From contig CP119313.1 in NCBI GenBank assembly GCA_029202485.1, positions 2,418,001 through 2,482,000 of the forward strand: a DNA stretch of 64,000 nt, given 5' to 3'. The notes under the pieces were generated by a model. That model was not told where the DNA came from, did not search any database, and saw only the letters and a list, made by a program, of their open reading frames with translations. The first letter of the stretch is position 1, and every line of letters starts with the position of its first letter. This DNA is from Candidatus Pedobacter colombiensis. Its GTDB lineage: Bacteria > Bacteroidota > Bacteroidia > Sphingobacteriales > Sphingobacteriaceae. Below, piece by piece: positions 43,502 to 54,124 of the stretch. Position numbers and translations under genes: made by a program.

Positions 43502-44941
43502 TTATAAATCCGTGATCGGTCTATATTTGGGTACAAGGGTTTTCATAATCGTCCAGCCAATTAAATAACAAACAGCGCAGATAGAGAAGATGATGAAATA
43601 TCCTGCTTCTTCACCCTTAAAGCCCATAAATACCATTTGATTTTGACCTGCATAATCAAATAATACGCCTGAACCTTTATTGATGATCATAGCTCCAATT
43701 CCACCAGCCATACCGCCGATGCCTGTTATTGTTGCAATCGCTTTTTTAGGAAACATATCGCCTACTGTTGAGAAGATATTTGCCGACCATGCCTGATGAG
43801 CGGCTCCTGCAATACCAATAATGATAACTGGTATCCAGTAAGTAATATAGCCTAAAGGCTGTGCAAACAAGGCGAGTAATGGAAAAAATGCAAATATCAA
43901 CATCGATTTCATACGACCAGCATAGGGGTTCATCCCTTTTTTCTCTACAAAATAAGTTGGTAACCATCCGCCAATAATTGAAAGTAGCGTTATTGTATAA
44001 AGGACGAACAATGGTAATGCACTTTGTGTAGAGTCCATTTTATAAACTGAACTTAAATAAGCTGGTGTCCAGAAAAGAAAAAACCACCAAACACCATCTG
44101 TCATAAATTTTCCAAAAGCGAATGCCCATGTTTGTTTGTACTTGAAGCAATCAAGAAAAGATACTTTAGTTGTAGTTTCTTCAACGTAATCTACCAGCTT
44201 TCTATCTGCAATTACATCTTGCTGTATATAAGCAAGCTCAGCAGCATTTACCTTCGGATGCACTTCAGGTTTCTTATAGACAAAAATCCAGAAACCCATC
44301 CATACAAAGCCTAAAGCGCCAATAATGATAAATGACATTTCCCAACCATAGGCCGCTGCTATAAAAGGAATAGATATTGGTGCAGCTAGTGCACCTACAG
44401 TGGCTCCGGCATTGAAAATACTAGTAGCAAATGCCCGGTCCTTTTTTGGAAAGTACTCAGCAGTTGCCTTAATAGCGGCCGGAAAATTTCCTGCTTCCCC
44501 AACTGCCAATACAAAACGTGCAAAAATAAACAAAGTAACACTTGTTGAAATGATCAGACTTGTATCACCAACTCTTGCAATTGATTCTTTAGCGCCTTCA
44601 AATCCTATGAACCAGTCGCCTGTAAGGAAACCGGATGTGGCTATTCCACAAAATGCGTGAATGACAGCACCAATAGACCATACACCAATAGCCCATAAAA
44701 AACCTTTCTTAGTATCCATTCGGTCTACAAACCGACCGGCAAATAACATAGACACTGCATAAAAAATAGAAAAGAGCGCAGTAATATTACCGTAATCATT
44801 ATTTGTCCAATGAAACTCTGGGGCAATGAACTCTTTCCAGGTTAGTGAAAGAACTTGTCGATCCAAATAATTTATCGTGGTAGCAAAAAATAACATGGCA
44901 CATATTGTCCACCTGTACTTTCCAATTTTTTCTTGGTTCAT
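43502..44941 (-). CDS. MFS hexuronate/anion:cation symporter (ExuT type)
   Basis: The 479-residue inner-membrane carrier has 12 helices and the anion:cation symporter family signatures TINYLDRQVLSL in helix 1 and FAGRFVDRMDTKKG in the helix 2-3 loop. ExuT and GudP carry galacturonate, glucuronate or aldarates. Nearby uxuA, kdgK and eda favour a hexuronate. It forms an operon with the GapN-like gene. A 14-bp LacI-like motif shared with the kdgK promoter lies 240 bp upstream. Confidence 0.9.
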   Translation of the reverse strand: MNQEKIGKYRWTICAMLFFATTINYLDRQVLSLTWKEFIAPEFHWTNNDYGNITALFSIFYAVSMLFAGRFVDRMDTKKGFLWAIGVWSIGAVIHAFCGIATSGFLTGDWFIGFEGAKESIARVGDTSLIISTSVTLFIFARFVLAVGEAGNFPAAIKATAEYFPKKDRAFATSIFNAGATVGALAAPISIPFIAAAYGWEMSFIIIGALGFVWMGFWIFVYKKPEVHPKVNAAELAYIQQDVIADRKLVDYVEETTTKVSFLDCFKYKQTWAFAFGKFMTDGVWWFFLFWTPAYLSSVYKMDSTQSALPLFVLYTITLLSIIGGWLPTYFVEKKGMNPYAGRMKSMLIFAFFPLLALFAQPLGYITYWIPVIIIGIAGAAHQAWSANIFSTVGDMFPKKAIATITGIGGMAGGIGAMIINKGSGVLFDYAGQNQMVFMGFKGEEAGYFIIFSICAVCYLIGWTIMKTLVPKYRPITDL

Positions 44942-45181
44942 TATATCTGGTTTAATTTAATTTTTTGTGTAATTAATAATTAGTTTTTTCCGCTCGTTAT
45001 ACCCTTAACGATATCATTTAGCGCCTCAATATATGTAATTCCCTGTAATTACGTGTGTCAAAAATTCTTTACTTATCAATTATTACTTACATACCGAGCA
45101 CCAATCGTGGTTAAATTGATGCATGGCAGACGACAATTCTACATAATAATTATAAGTAAAAACACTCTTCATTGGAAAATA

Positions 45182-45195
45182 TTTACGCAATCGTT
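45182..45195. promoter_or_regulatory. LacI-type operator candidate upstream of the hexuronate transporter
   Basis: TTTACGCAATCGTT matches TTTACGAAATCGTT at 34813 in 13 of 14 bases. The 361-bp gap 44942-45302 holds this motif and otherwise AT-rich sequence in which I see no gene. Confidence 0.4.
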
Positions 45196-45302
45196 ATCGT
45201 TCTTAATGTCTCTTTAATACTCTTTTGGCCAAGTAGTAAACTAAATTATCTTTTCTTCATTTGGTCTAAATTATGTAGAAAATTATTTCATAGATTTATG
45301 AT

Positions 45303-46106
45303 ATGCGATTCACAAACTCATTAGCCAAATACGCTGCACTATTCATCATTTTTTATGCAGTAAATATTTCTGAACTTTATGCTCAGGAAAAAACAGTTTT
45401 ACTCGATTACTATTTTAATCATGAAGTAAAGAAGGACAAATCCGGAAAAGAAATCAGATTCCATTATACCTGGGAAGATCAAACCTTAAATGGTTATTCT
45501 ATATTAGGTGATGTCTTTAAAAAGGCTGGATTTCAGACTAAAAGTCTGGATGCTGCCCCTACTCCTGCTAACCTAAAAGGAAGCGACATTTATATTATAG
45601 TCGACCCAGATAATATTAAGGAAAGCCCGACGCCAAACCTGATTGCTCCCAATCATATCAAAGCAATTGCAGATTGGGTAAAAGCAGGTGGTGTACTTGT
45701 ATTATTTGCAAATGATAGTGCAAACAACAACCTTGTACAGTTAAATGATTTAGCTGCAAAATTTGGAATCAATTTTACCAATAACAGCAGGAACATGGTA
45801 AAAAATGGAAAGCTTGAAATGGGTGAGATTCACGTGCCTAAAGGAAATGAGGTTTTTCCTACATCCAAAATATTCTATTTGAAAGAGATCTCTATTCTTA
45901 GTGTTAAGCCGCCTGCAAAGGCTTTAATTACAGAACAGAACGATGTGATTATGGCTATTGCCAAATACGGTAAAGGGACAGTATTTGCTGTGGGTGATCC
46001 CTGGCTGTATAATGAATATGTAGACGGCACACGTATTCCGGCAGAGTACGAAAATTATAATGGTGCTGTTGAGCTTGTAAATTGGCTGAAAAGGCAAATT
46101 CCTTAA
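45303..46106 (+). CDS. Secreted DUF4350-like protein
   Basis: The 267-residue protein has a signal peptide (cut near LYAQ) and a class I glutamine-amidotransferase-like fold with KGSDIYIIVDPDN, IADWVKAGGVLVLFANDS and KYGKGTVFAVGDPW. This resembles the domain found at the C-terminus of some GH88/GH105 unsaturated-uronyl hydrolases of Bacteroidota. An accessory role in uronic-acid polysaccharide use is possible given the neighbouring uronate genes. No catalytic residues can be assigned. Confidence 0.7.
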   Translation: MRFTNSLAKYAALFIIFYAVNISELYAQEKTVLLDYYFNHEVKKDKSGKEIRFHYTWEDQTLNGYSILGDVFKKAGFQTKSLDAAPTPANLKGSDIYIIVDPDNIKESPTPNLIAPNHIKAIADWVKAGGVLVLFANDSANNNLVQLNDLAAKFGINFTNNSRNMVKNGKLEMGEIHVPKGNEVFPTSKIFYLKEISILSVKPPAKALITEQNDVIMAIAKYGKGTVFAVGDPWLYNEYVDGTRIPAEYENYNGAVELVNWLKRQIP

Positions 46107-46124
46107 CAGCCAATTTATAATGGA

Positions 46125-49100
46125 TCAATTTGCTAATTCAAGTATCAAATCGTCAGTATTTACCATTGTTCCTGCAGTTAGTGTGATTGATTTTACAACA
46201 CCATCTGCAATTGCTGAAATGTTTGATTCCATCTTCATGGCCTCAATCATAAAAAGTGGCTGATTCTTTTTAACCGAATCTCCGGCTTTAACAAATACTT
46301 TTGATAACAATCCTTGTAAGGGTGAACCAATATGGCTTGAAATATCTTTATCGACCTTTCGATTCTCTAGTTTAACTACTTTTACCGATTTGTCCTGTAT
46401 TTCAATATCTCTGGTTTGCCCATTTAATTTAAAAAATACAGTGCGCATTCCATTATCATCTGCCGGACCTATTGAAAGTAACCGTACCAGCAAAGTTTTT
46501 CCTTTGGCAATTTCAATCGTAGTCTCCTCACCAGGTTTCATCCCATAAAAGAAATACCTCGTTGGGATTACAGAAACATCACCATATAATCTAAAAGTCT
46601 TTATGGCATCAGCTGTAACCTTAGGATAGAACTTATAAGCCAGATACATGGTATAACTTAAGTCATCCCCGAATTCCTTTTTAAAGGCATCAAATTCCAA
46701 TTCCAAATCGAGTGGCGCCAGATGTCTATTCGGGCGATCCTTAAAAGGAGTTTTTCCCTTTAATAAAATACGCTGAAGCGCTTCTGGAAAACCACCTTCT
46801 GGCTGACCAATTTCACCCATAAAGAAGGAAACTACAGACTCAGGGAATGAAAGTTGCTCTCCACGCGTAAATATGTCTTCAGGGGTTATTTGATTCGCTA
46901 CCATAAACTGCGCCATATCTCCCACCACTTTAGAGCTTGGCGTTACCTTTACGATGTCGCCAAAAAGCTGATTTACATCAGCGTATCGTTGCTTAATCAA
47001 TTCAAATTGATCACCCAATCCAAGTGCTATTGCCTGTGGCTTCAAATTGGAATATTGTCCACCCGGAATTTCATGCTGAAAGACCTCTGCTGAACTTGAT
47101 TTTAAACCCGATTCAAATGGATAATAATATTCTCTTACCGCTTCCCAATAATTGGAATAAGCATTTAATGATTTTTGATCATAAGTGTTTTCCCGTTCAT
47201 GAAAGCGCATCATTTCCACAATCGCGTTAAAATTAGGTTGCGAAGTCGTACCGGATAATGAGCCCAATGCACAATCCACGACATCAACGCCAGCCTCTAT
47301 AGCCATCAGATAAGTAGCCGGCTGCAAAGAAGACGTATCATGCGTATGCAAGTGAATAGGTATCTTAACCGTATCCTTTAGTGCCTCTATTAACAGTTTG
47401 GCAGCATATGGTTTAAGTAAACCGGACATATCCTTAACACCTAAAATATGACTACCCGCATTTTCAAGATCTTTAGCAAGCTTTAAGTAATATTCCAGAC
47501 TGTATTTACTTCGTTTAGGATCGAGTATGTCGCCTGTGTAGCACAATGCTCCCTCGGCAAGTCCCTGAGTTTTTTTGCGTACCATTTCTATACACGGTGC
47601 AATATTCTCCATCCAGTTTAATGAATCAAATATCCTGAAAATGTCAACTCCCTTTTCCCAGCTTTTCTCTACGAATGATTCGATCAGATTATCCGGATAA
47701 GCAGCGTAGCCCACCCCATTGCAACCTCTGATCAACATCTGGATCAATATATTAGGCATCGCCGCACGTAATTTCTCCAGCCGCTTCCATGGATCTTCAT
47801 ACAAAAACCTTAAGCATACATCGAAAGTTGCGCCTCCCCAGGCCTCCATACTAAAGGTTTGAGGATGGTGTTTGGCAAATCCTTCAGCAACTTTAAGCAT
47901 ATCATAAGTACGCATGCGCGTGGCCAGTAAAGATTGATGAGCGTCTCTAAGCGTAGTATCTGTATAATGTATCTTCTTTTCGGCTTTAAGCCATTTAGAA
48001 AAGCCCTCAGGGCCTAATTCCGTTAAAAGATCTTTTGTTCCTTTGGGATATGGGCTGTAATGATCAACAGCAGGTACCTCGGGTTTTTCCAAACGCTTAT
48101 GTTCATCCACAAACCTTACATCAGGGTTTCCATTTACAGACACCTCTCCCAAATAGGTTAAGATTTTTGTTCCTCTGTCTAAACGCTTCTTAGATTCAAA
48201 AAGCTCGGGATGTTCCTGTATAAAGTTAACTGTAGCCTCTCCATGTATAAATATTGGATGGTTGATTAAATTCTCCAGAAACTGTATGTTATTTTTAACA
48301 CCTCTAATTCTAAATTCACGCAGTGCCCGATTCATCTTCCTTGAGGCATCTTCTAAGGTAGCACCACTGGTACTAACCTTAACCAGCATAGAATCAAAGA
48401 AGGGGCTAATCTTCATTCCTGGGTAAGTACTGCCTTCATCCAGTCGTATACCAAATCCAGTAGCATTTCTGTAAGTAATTAAGGTTCCATAATCTGGTTT
48501 AAATTCATTTGCAGGATCTTCAGTAGTAATACGGCATTGCATTGCAAAACCATTGCACATAATTGCATCCTGACTATCAAGACCAATTTCGGGGTCGGAC
48601 AAATGATAACCATCAGCAACAAATAGCTGTGTCTTTATGAGGTCTATACCGGTAATCATTTCAGTAACGGTATGCTCAACCTGAATTCTTGGATTTACTT
48701 CAATAAAATAGATGTTCTCCTGCTGGTCGATTAAAAACTCCACGGTCCCAACATTATTATATTTTACTGCCTCTGCTATAGAGGTAGCATAATGGTAAAG
48801 CTTATTTCTGGTTTCTTGTGTTAAATTTAAAGAAGGTGCTACTTCAACCACTTTTTGAAATCGTCGTTGTACAGAGCAATCGCGTTCATAAAGGTGCAAC
48901 ACCTTCCCGTAATTATCGGCTACAATCTGAACTTCAATGTGTCGTGGTCGGTCAATAAACTTTTCAAGAAATACGGTATCGTCACCAAAGGCATTTTTTG
49001 CTTCACTACGTGCTTCAAAAAAGCCCTTTTCCAACTGTTCATCATTCCTTACAATCCTCATTCCCCGGCCACCGCCACCCGATGCGGCTTTAATCATCAG

Positions 49101-49568
49101 CGGGTACCCTATTCTTTGCGCTTCTGCAAGTGCAACTTCAATAGTATTTAGTTCCTGTTCATTACTTTCTATAATAGGTAATCCCGCTTTTTTAGCTACA
49201 GTTTTTGCAATTACCTTATCACCAAGGGCTAGCATCACATCCGGTCTCGGGCCAATAAAAACAATACCATTCAGTGCACATTGTTTCGCAAATTCTTCAT
49301 TTTCCGACAAAAAACCATAGCCAGGGTGTATAGCATCTGCTTCGCTGTATTTGGCCATTTCTATTATGGCTGTAATATCAAGATAAGGCTTGAGTGGTTC
49401 ATGATCTTCTCCTATCTGATAAGCTTCATCAGCTTTATACCGATGCAGTGAGTATCTATCCTCATAAGTATAAATTGCAACAGTCTGAATATTCAATTCA
49501 CTACACGCGCGTTCTATACGGATGGCAATTTCACCCCGGTTGGCAATTAGAACTTTCTTAATTTTCAT
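46125..49568 (-). CDS. pyc: Pyruvate carboxylase
   Basis: The 1147-residue protein has the full single-chain order: biotin carboxylase (KKVLIANRGEIAIRI, ATP-grasp with GGGGRGMRIV), carboxyltransferase (TTLRDAHQSLLATRMRT), and biotin carrier domain at the end with IEAMKMES, whose Lys carries biotin. It makes oxaloacetate from pyruvate and bicarbonate. The length matches the usual 1150. Its 3' end is 18 bp from the convergent DUF4350-like gene. Confidence 0.97.
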   Translation of the reverse strand: MKIKKVLIANRGEIAIRIERACSELNIQTVAIYTYEDRYSLHRYKADEAYQIGEDHEPLKPYLDITAIIEMAKYSEADAIHPGYGFLSENEEFAKQCALNGIVFIGPRPDVMLALGDKVIAKTVAKKAGLPIIESNEQELNTIEVALAEAQRIGYPLMIKAASGGGGRGMRIVRNDEQLEKGFFEARSEAKNAFGDDTVFLEKFIDRPRHIEVQIVADNYGKVLHLYERDCSVQRRFQKVVEVAPSLNLTQETRNKLYHYATSIAEAVKYNNVGTVEFLIDQQENIYFIEVNPRIQVEHTVTEMITGIDLIKTQLFVADGYHLSDPEIGLDSQDAIMCNGFAMQCRITTEDPANEFKPDYGTLITYRNATGFGIRLDEGSTYPGMKISPFFDSMLVKVSTSGATLEDASRKMNRALREFRIRGVKNNIQFLENLINHPIFIHGEATVNFIQEHPELFESKKRLDRGTKILTYLGEVSVNGNPDVRFVDEHKRLEKPEVPAVDHYSPYPKGTKDLLTELGPEGFSKWLKAEKKIHYTDTTLRDAHQSLLATRMRTYDMLKVAEGFAKHHPQTFSMEAWGGATFDVCLRFLYEDPWKRLEKLRAAMPNILIQMLIRGCNGVGYAAYPDNLIESFVEKSWEKGVDIFRIFDSLNWMENIAPCIEMVRKKTQGLAEGALCYTGDILDPKRSKYSLEYYLKLAKDLENAGSHILGVKDMSGLLKPYAAKLLIEALKDTVKIPIHLHTHDTSSLQPATYLMAIEAGVDVVDCALGSLSGTTSQPNFNAIVEMMRFHERENTYDQKSLNAYSNYWEAVREYYYPFESGLKSSSAEVFQHEIPGGQYSNLKPQAIALGLGDQFELIKQRYADVNQLFGDIVKVTPSSKVVGDMAQFMVANQITPEDIFTRGEQLSFPESVVSFFMGEIGQPEGGFPEALQRILLKGKTPFKDRPNRHLAPLDLELEFDAFKKEFGDDLSYTMYLAYKFYPKVTADAIKTFRLYGDVSVIPTRYFFYGMKPGEETTIEIAKGKTLLVRLLSIGPADDNGMRTVFFKLNGQTRDIEIQDKSVKVVKLENRKVDKDISSHIGSPLQGLLSKVFVKAGDSVKKNQPLFMIEAMKMESNISAIADGVVKSITLTAGTMVNTDDLILELAN

Positions 49569-49711
49569 AGGTAAATAATTTGAGCTTTATCGGTTTTATG
49601 TTATGCCCCAAAAATATTACATTACTTTGAAAGCACAGCATCTAAATGCATTTATTACCAATGCTTTAAAGTGTAAAAAGTACACTACAAACACCTAAAA
49701 ACGGATAAAGT

Positions 49712-50542
49712 TTACAGTAATTCTTTTGCCTTGTATCTACGGAAATCTACATCAACTGCCGAAAAATAGCCTTGCACATTTCCAGATATGTTGCCGGTAG
49801 CATTAACAGGTACGCCAGAGAATAAACCACTCCAATCTGTTTCCATAAATACCGAATACTGGTATTGTGCGTAACCTTCAGAAAGAGAAATTTTAAAGAT
49901 CCTTATGAGGCTATCATTTTCAATGGAAAAAGTTCTTTTCAGATTATTAAGGGGGTATAATGAATTTGGAGATCCTAATGAATGCGTATAACTATAAAAT
50001 TTAGTCTGATCAAATTTTGCCGGGTTCCAATTTGGGAACGTTGAATAGGAAATGAACCATTTATTTGCATTTAAGTAACCAAATGTATGTTTGGGAATAG
50101 TTCCTGTGATTACACCAGCACTTTCCCGCTTAGCCGACAAGGGTAAAAAATCGTCGATGATATTGATCACCTGACGCAATGTATCCACAGCTGTATATGT
50201 CTTTCCATTATATTTAATAGTCAATTTGTAAGCTTCATTATAATTCGGATCATTCCTGCTTATACCCATATACACACCAGAACCTACAGGTGTTTCCTTA
50301 AGTACAATATCAGACTTACTATCATTAATAACTACAGAGGCCTTACTAATTGGTGTAGGTAATGAATCAGGATTCAGAGATGGTTTTGTTAGCCTGATGT
50401 ACTGGTTGGGCTGCCCGGTATTATACCCTCCCTCAACAGCAAGATCATACACCCGTCTAGGCTTTATAAAAGCATCATCGATACTATTTTTACAGCCATA
50501 AGTTACTGTCAACATCACCAAAATAAACCAGAGGTATTTCAT
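49712..50542 (-). CDS. DUF4249 lipoprotein
   Basis: The 276-residue protein has a lipobox (TVTYGC) and the DUF4249 pattern (VEGGYNTGQPNQYIRLTKP, ASVVINDSKSD, AYKLTIKYNGKTYTAVDTLR). Such proteins are regularly coded next to TonB-dependent receptors in Bacteroidota and are thought to be their surface partners. It is 1 bp after the receptor gene. Confidence 0.88.
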   Translation of the reverse strand: MKYLWFILVMLTVTYGCKNSIDDAFIKPRRVYDLAVEGGYNTGQPNQYIRLTKPSLNPDSLPTPISKASVVINDSKSDIVLKETPVGSGVYMGISRNDPNYNEAYKLTIKYNGKTYTAVDTLRQVINIIDDFLPLSAKRESAGVITGTIPKHTFGYLNANKWFISYSTFPNWNPAKFDQTKFYSYTHSLGSPNSLYPLNNLKRTFSIENDSLIRIFKISLSEGYAQYQYSVFMETDWSGLFSGVPVNATGNISGNVQGYFSAVDVDFRRYKAKELL

Positions 50543-50543
50543 T

Positions 50544-53090
50544 TTAAATTTTAAAACTATAAGCTATCCATGGATAAATCCCAAAAGCATATTCTATATT
50601 ACTCGAATTTGAACTGTTCGTATTGGGATTAAGATGGTAATATAGTGGATTTTTTCTGTTATATAAATTATAAATACCAACTGAAACTACGTTGGATAGA
50701 AAACGGTTTTTAAAGATTTTAGACTCAAATCGGTATTGAGCAGAAACATCTAACCTGCTAAAATCAGGGAAGCGGGAAGTATTTCTATCCTCATAAATTG
50801 GCACATTCAATCCATCATGCTGATAATACCCCACCGGTAAAGTAAGTGGTCTTCCGGTAGAATAGATAAAAAATGATTGAAAAGACAATTGTTTATTCAG
50901 TTCATACTTTGCCATGGCTTTTAATTCGTGTGGTATATCATAATTCGCTACAAACCTATTATCCGAATTGAGTCCATTAATCTTACGATATACCTTTGAG
51001 TAACTGTAAGCAATTGTTCCGGAAAACTTCCCTTCAGTTTTGGTTAGCTGTGTTTCAAAACCATAAGCATCAGACTTTCCTATTCTCAATTGACTACCTA
51101 CATCAGGATTTCTGATAATCTGTGCATGCCCCATCAGTTCCAGCTGGTTATACAATTTCTTATAATACGCATTAACCGAAAAAACATAGTTATCAGGGGA
51201 ATTTAAATAGCCTAAGGAGAAATAGTCAGAACTTTGTGGAGCTATCCTAGCCGATGCCGGAAGCCAGGGTTCGAGAGAAGAAAAGGCCAAAGTACTGTTT
51301 TGCAATAATTGCAAATATTGATAATTACGATTATAAGTGACGAAAACCCGTTGCGTTATACTGGGCAGATAACTTAAATTAATTCGGGGTTCAGGATTTA
51401 TAAAGGTCTTAACATCTTCCACATTTAATGGGAAACCATTTTGGTCAAAAACATTCTTTTTTTGCTGCGCATTAATAAACATTCCCAACCTTAAGCCGTA
51501 GTTAATCTCAAATAGTTTGCTTAAAGTGATTTGCTGCGAATAATATATTGCAGATTCCAGAGAGCGGTCTTTTGGAATATCAAAGTCGTCTGACTTCGAT
51601 TTACTGCTCTCCCCGGGAATAAACTGATGATAAGTCGTAGCCAGGCCGAATTTAATTTGATTAGTAGGACTTCTATAATAGGTATAATCGCTTTTTAAGG
51701 TCATATCCTTTACTCCGGTATTCCACTGATTCTTTTTAGAAAGCGTATCCGCATTTAAATCCAGCAAATTACTATAATTGCTATAAATCGCCGAAACATT
51801 CAGAAACACCCGTGAACTGAAGATGTGGTTCCATCGCAAAGTAGCAGTTAAATTGCCCCAGTTGTTGGCAAAGGAGTTTTCTGACAACAACTTATCTTTG
51901 CCCAGATACATAGAGTAAAATATACTATTGTCTTTGTCAGGCTTTATATTTGCCTTGGCATTGATATCATAGTAAACGGATTGAGGATTAAACAACTTAA
52001 ACTTGTTATGAAAAACATCCAGTAAACTTCTTCTAAAAGCAACAATAAAAGAACCTTTTTCATTGACTATTGGCCCTTCTGCAGATAGCCTTGCCGACAT
52101 AAAATTAACTCCACCATTGAGGTGATATTCCTTACTATTACCCTCGGCCATACGGTTAACAATTACAGACGAAAGTCTGCCGCCATAATTTGCAGGCATA
52201 TAATCTCGGTATATTTGAATGTTATTAATGGCATCAGGATTAAAAACAGATATCAAGCCATATAAATGCGATGGGTTATATACCACAGCCTCATCTAATA
52301 GAACCAGGTTTTGATCTGCATTTCCTCCCCTGACAAATAATCCTGAACTGCCTTCAGAAAGTGCTTTAATACCATTTTCCATTTGCAATCTTTTTACCAC
52401 ATCAGTCTCCCCAGCATAATACGGAACATTGCTTAACTGCTTGACTGTAAAATTTTTTTCGTTCAGTAGTATTGGATTTGGCGTAACCATAGATTGTCTA
52501 ATCACCACTTCATCCAAATGCCTGGTTTTAAGTGGTAATTCTATTTCCAGATCTTTATTCTCATTTAAATAAACGGATTGCTCAATCGTTTGGTATCCAA
52601 AGTAGGAAACCGTCACTTTGTAAGCCCCGGCTGGCACAGAAATAGAATAAAAGCCATAAAGGTTTGTTGTTACACCTACATCGAGTTTGGGAATATAAAA
52701 AGTAGCTCCAATTAGCTCTTCTCCATTGGACATATCCCGAATGTGACCCCGGATAGTCCATGTGCTGGTTTTTTTTTGCGCAATTACTATATCATTCCCT
52801 ACCAACTTAAAATCCAGATTGGTGTTTGATAATATTTTCTCAAGTATGACAGATAGTGGCGTTTGCACAAACGTATAGGCCCCAACCTTTTCAGATCTTA
52901 GCTGATCCGGATCAAATGCAAAGCTATTTTTTGTCTTTAATTCAATCCTGTGAATGGTTTTGATTAATGAGTCAGCCGGTAAATTAATAGAAACCTTATG
53001 CTCAAGCACGTTTTTAACTTGCGCTTGAAGGTTATTATTGAATATCCATAAAAAAAGCAATATAAACTTAATCGATATCAAATATTTCAT
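50544..53090 (-). CDS. TonB-dependent receptor with STN signalling domain
   Basis: The 848-residue outer-membrane protein has a signal peptide, an STN domain (about 45-105), a carboxypeptidase-regulatory-like domain (about 113-195), a plug (SGLFVRGGNADQNLVLLDEA) and a 22-strand barrel ending in YAFGIYPWIAYSFKI. The STN domain connects substrate binding to the FecR protein coded next to it. No SusD gene is present, and the DUF4249 lipoprotein takes that position. The substrate is unknown. Confidence 0.92.
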   Translation of the reverse strand: MKYLISIKFILLFLWIFNNNLQAQVKNVLEHKVSINLPADSLIKTIHRIELKTKNSFAFDPDQLRSEKVGAYTFVQTPLSVILEKILSNTNLDFKLVGNDIVIAQKKTSTWTIRGHIRDMSNGEELIGATFYIPKLDVGVTTNLYGFYSISVPAGAYKVTVSYFGYQTIEQSVYLNENKDLEIELPLKTRHLDEVVIRQSMVTPNPILLNEKNFTVKQLSNVPYYAGETDVVKRLQMENGIKALSEGSSGLFVRGGNADQNLVLLDEAVVYNPSHLYGLISVFNPDAINNIQIYRDYMPANYGGRLSSVIVNRMAEGNSKEYHLNGGVNFMSARLSAEGPIVNEKGSFIVAFRRSLLDVFHNKFKLFNPQSVYYDINAKANIKPDKDNSIFYSMYLGKDKLLSENSFANNWGNLTATLRWNHIFSSRVFLNVSAIYSNYSNLLDLNADTLSKKNQWNTGVKDMTLKSDYTYYRSPTNQIKFGLATTYHQFIPGESSKSKSDDFDIPKDRSLESAIYYSQQITLSKLFEINYGLRLGMFINAQQKKNVFDQNGFPLNVEDVKTFINPEPRINLSYLPSITQRVFVTYNRNYQYLQLLQNSTLAFSSLEPWLPASARIAPQSSDYFSLGYLNSPDNYVFSVNAYYKKLYNQLELMGHAQIIRNPDVGSQLRIGKSDAYGFETQLTKTEGKFSGTIAYSYSKVYRKINGLNSDNRFVANYDIPHELKAMAKYELNKQLSFQSFFIYSTGRPLTLPVGYYQHDGLNVPIYEDRNTSRFPDFSRLDVSAQYRFESKIFKNRFLSNVVSVGIYNLYNRKNPLYYHLNPNTNSSNSSNIEYAFGIYPWIAYSFKI

Positions 53091-53119
53091 TACCCACCAA
53101 AAATAGAAAAAACAGTTGT

Positions 53120-54112
53120 TTAATCTACAGATATCACATAGGTATCTTTAGATTTAATTGCTTTACACTGTAAAGATGCAGAAATAACTGCAATTGCGCT
53201 ATCCAAAGTTTGATAATGTAGTTTTGCAGTAAGCTTCCTGTTTTTTAAATCATTCCCATCGATCACAATTGGTTGTTTGTACACTTTTGATAACTGATCA
53301 GCTACCTCGGCTAGTGCTACCTCATTAAATACAAATTCTTTATTTATCCAGGCTTTATAGTTAGGATCTAAATTATCTGTAGCAGCCAGCACTTTAGTAT
53401 TTACATCATACATACCCAATTTGCCAGGCGTTAATAACACTTCTTTCTCTAATGAGGCTTGCGTCAATGCCACTTTACCACTTTCAACAATAACGTGAAT
53501 AGCCGAGCTTGTTTTCACAATATTAAAGCTTGTTCCAATATCAACTGCTTCGATATCCCCTAAAACTACCTTGAATTGTGGCAACTTATGATTCGTTACA
53601 TTAATAAAAACTTCACCTTTCAACAACTCCAGTTTCCTGTCATTTATAAAATCATGTTTATTATATCTGATAGAAGTTGCGGAATTTAAATCAACACGTG
53701 TATGATCAGGTAAAAAGATATAGGCACCCTTGCTTCCTGTGCTTATGACTTCATATCTATTGGTAAAAGCGAAATAATAACCAACCGATAACACAACCAG
53801 GATAGCAGCTGCGATACTGAACCAAAGCTTAGCTTTTTGGCTGCGCATACTTACTACAGGTACCTCTTCAGCGCTCAAACTAATCTTTTTATCCAATACT
53901 TCCCAAGAGCTCTGAACATCATACCCTCGCTTTTCAAATAATTTATCCATATTAACATGGACATTGAGAAATTCCTGGTATACTTTTTCATTGGCTGAAG
54001 AAGCTTTTCTCCAATGTTCAAGAATTTCTTTATCGTCGGCAGATATAGTTGCATCCAAATCATCAATGATCAGTGCATACATAATTTCTTCGTTTGTATC
54101 GAATTCCTTCAT
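53120..54112 (-). CDS. FecR-family anti-sigma factor
   Basis: The 330-residue protein has a cytoplasmic N-terminus, one membrane helix (LWFSIAAAILVVLSVGYYFAF) and a periplasmic FecR domain (TGSKGAYIFLPDHTRVDLNS, GEVFINVTNH) plus a DUF4974-like C-terminus. It passes the receptor signal to the ECF sigma factor whose gene is 12 bp upstream. Confidence 0.93.
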   Translation of the reverse strand: MKEFDTNEEIMYALIIDDLDATISADDKEILEHWRKASSANEKVYQEFLNVHVNMDKLFEKRGYDVQSSWEVLDKKISLSAEEVPVVSMRSQKAKLWFSIAAAILVVLSVGYYFAFTNRYEVISTGSKGAYIFLPDHTRVDLNSATSIRYNKHDFINDRKLELLKGEVFINVTNHKLPQFKVVLGDIEAVDIGTSFNIVKTSSAIHVIVESGKVALTQASLEKEVLLTPGKLGMYDVNTKVLAATDNLDPNYKAWINKEFVFNEVALAEVADQLSKVYKQPIVIDGNDLKNRKLTAKLHYQTLDSAIAVISASLQCKAIKSKDTYVISVD

Positions 54113-54124
54113 AACAGAGCGGTA

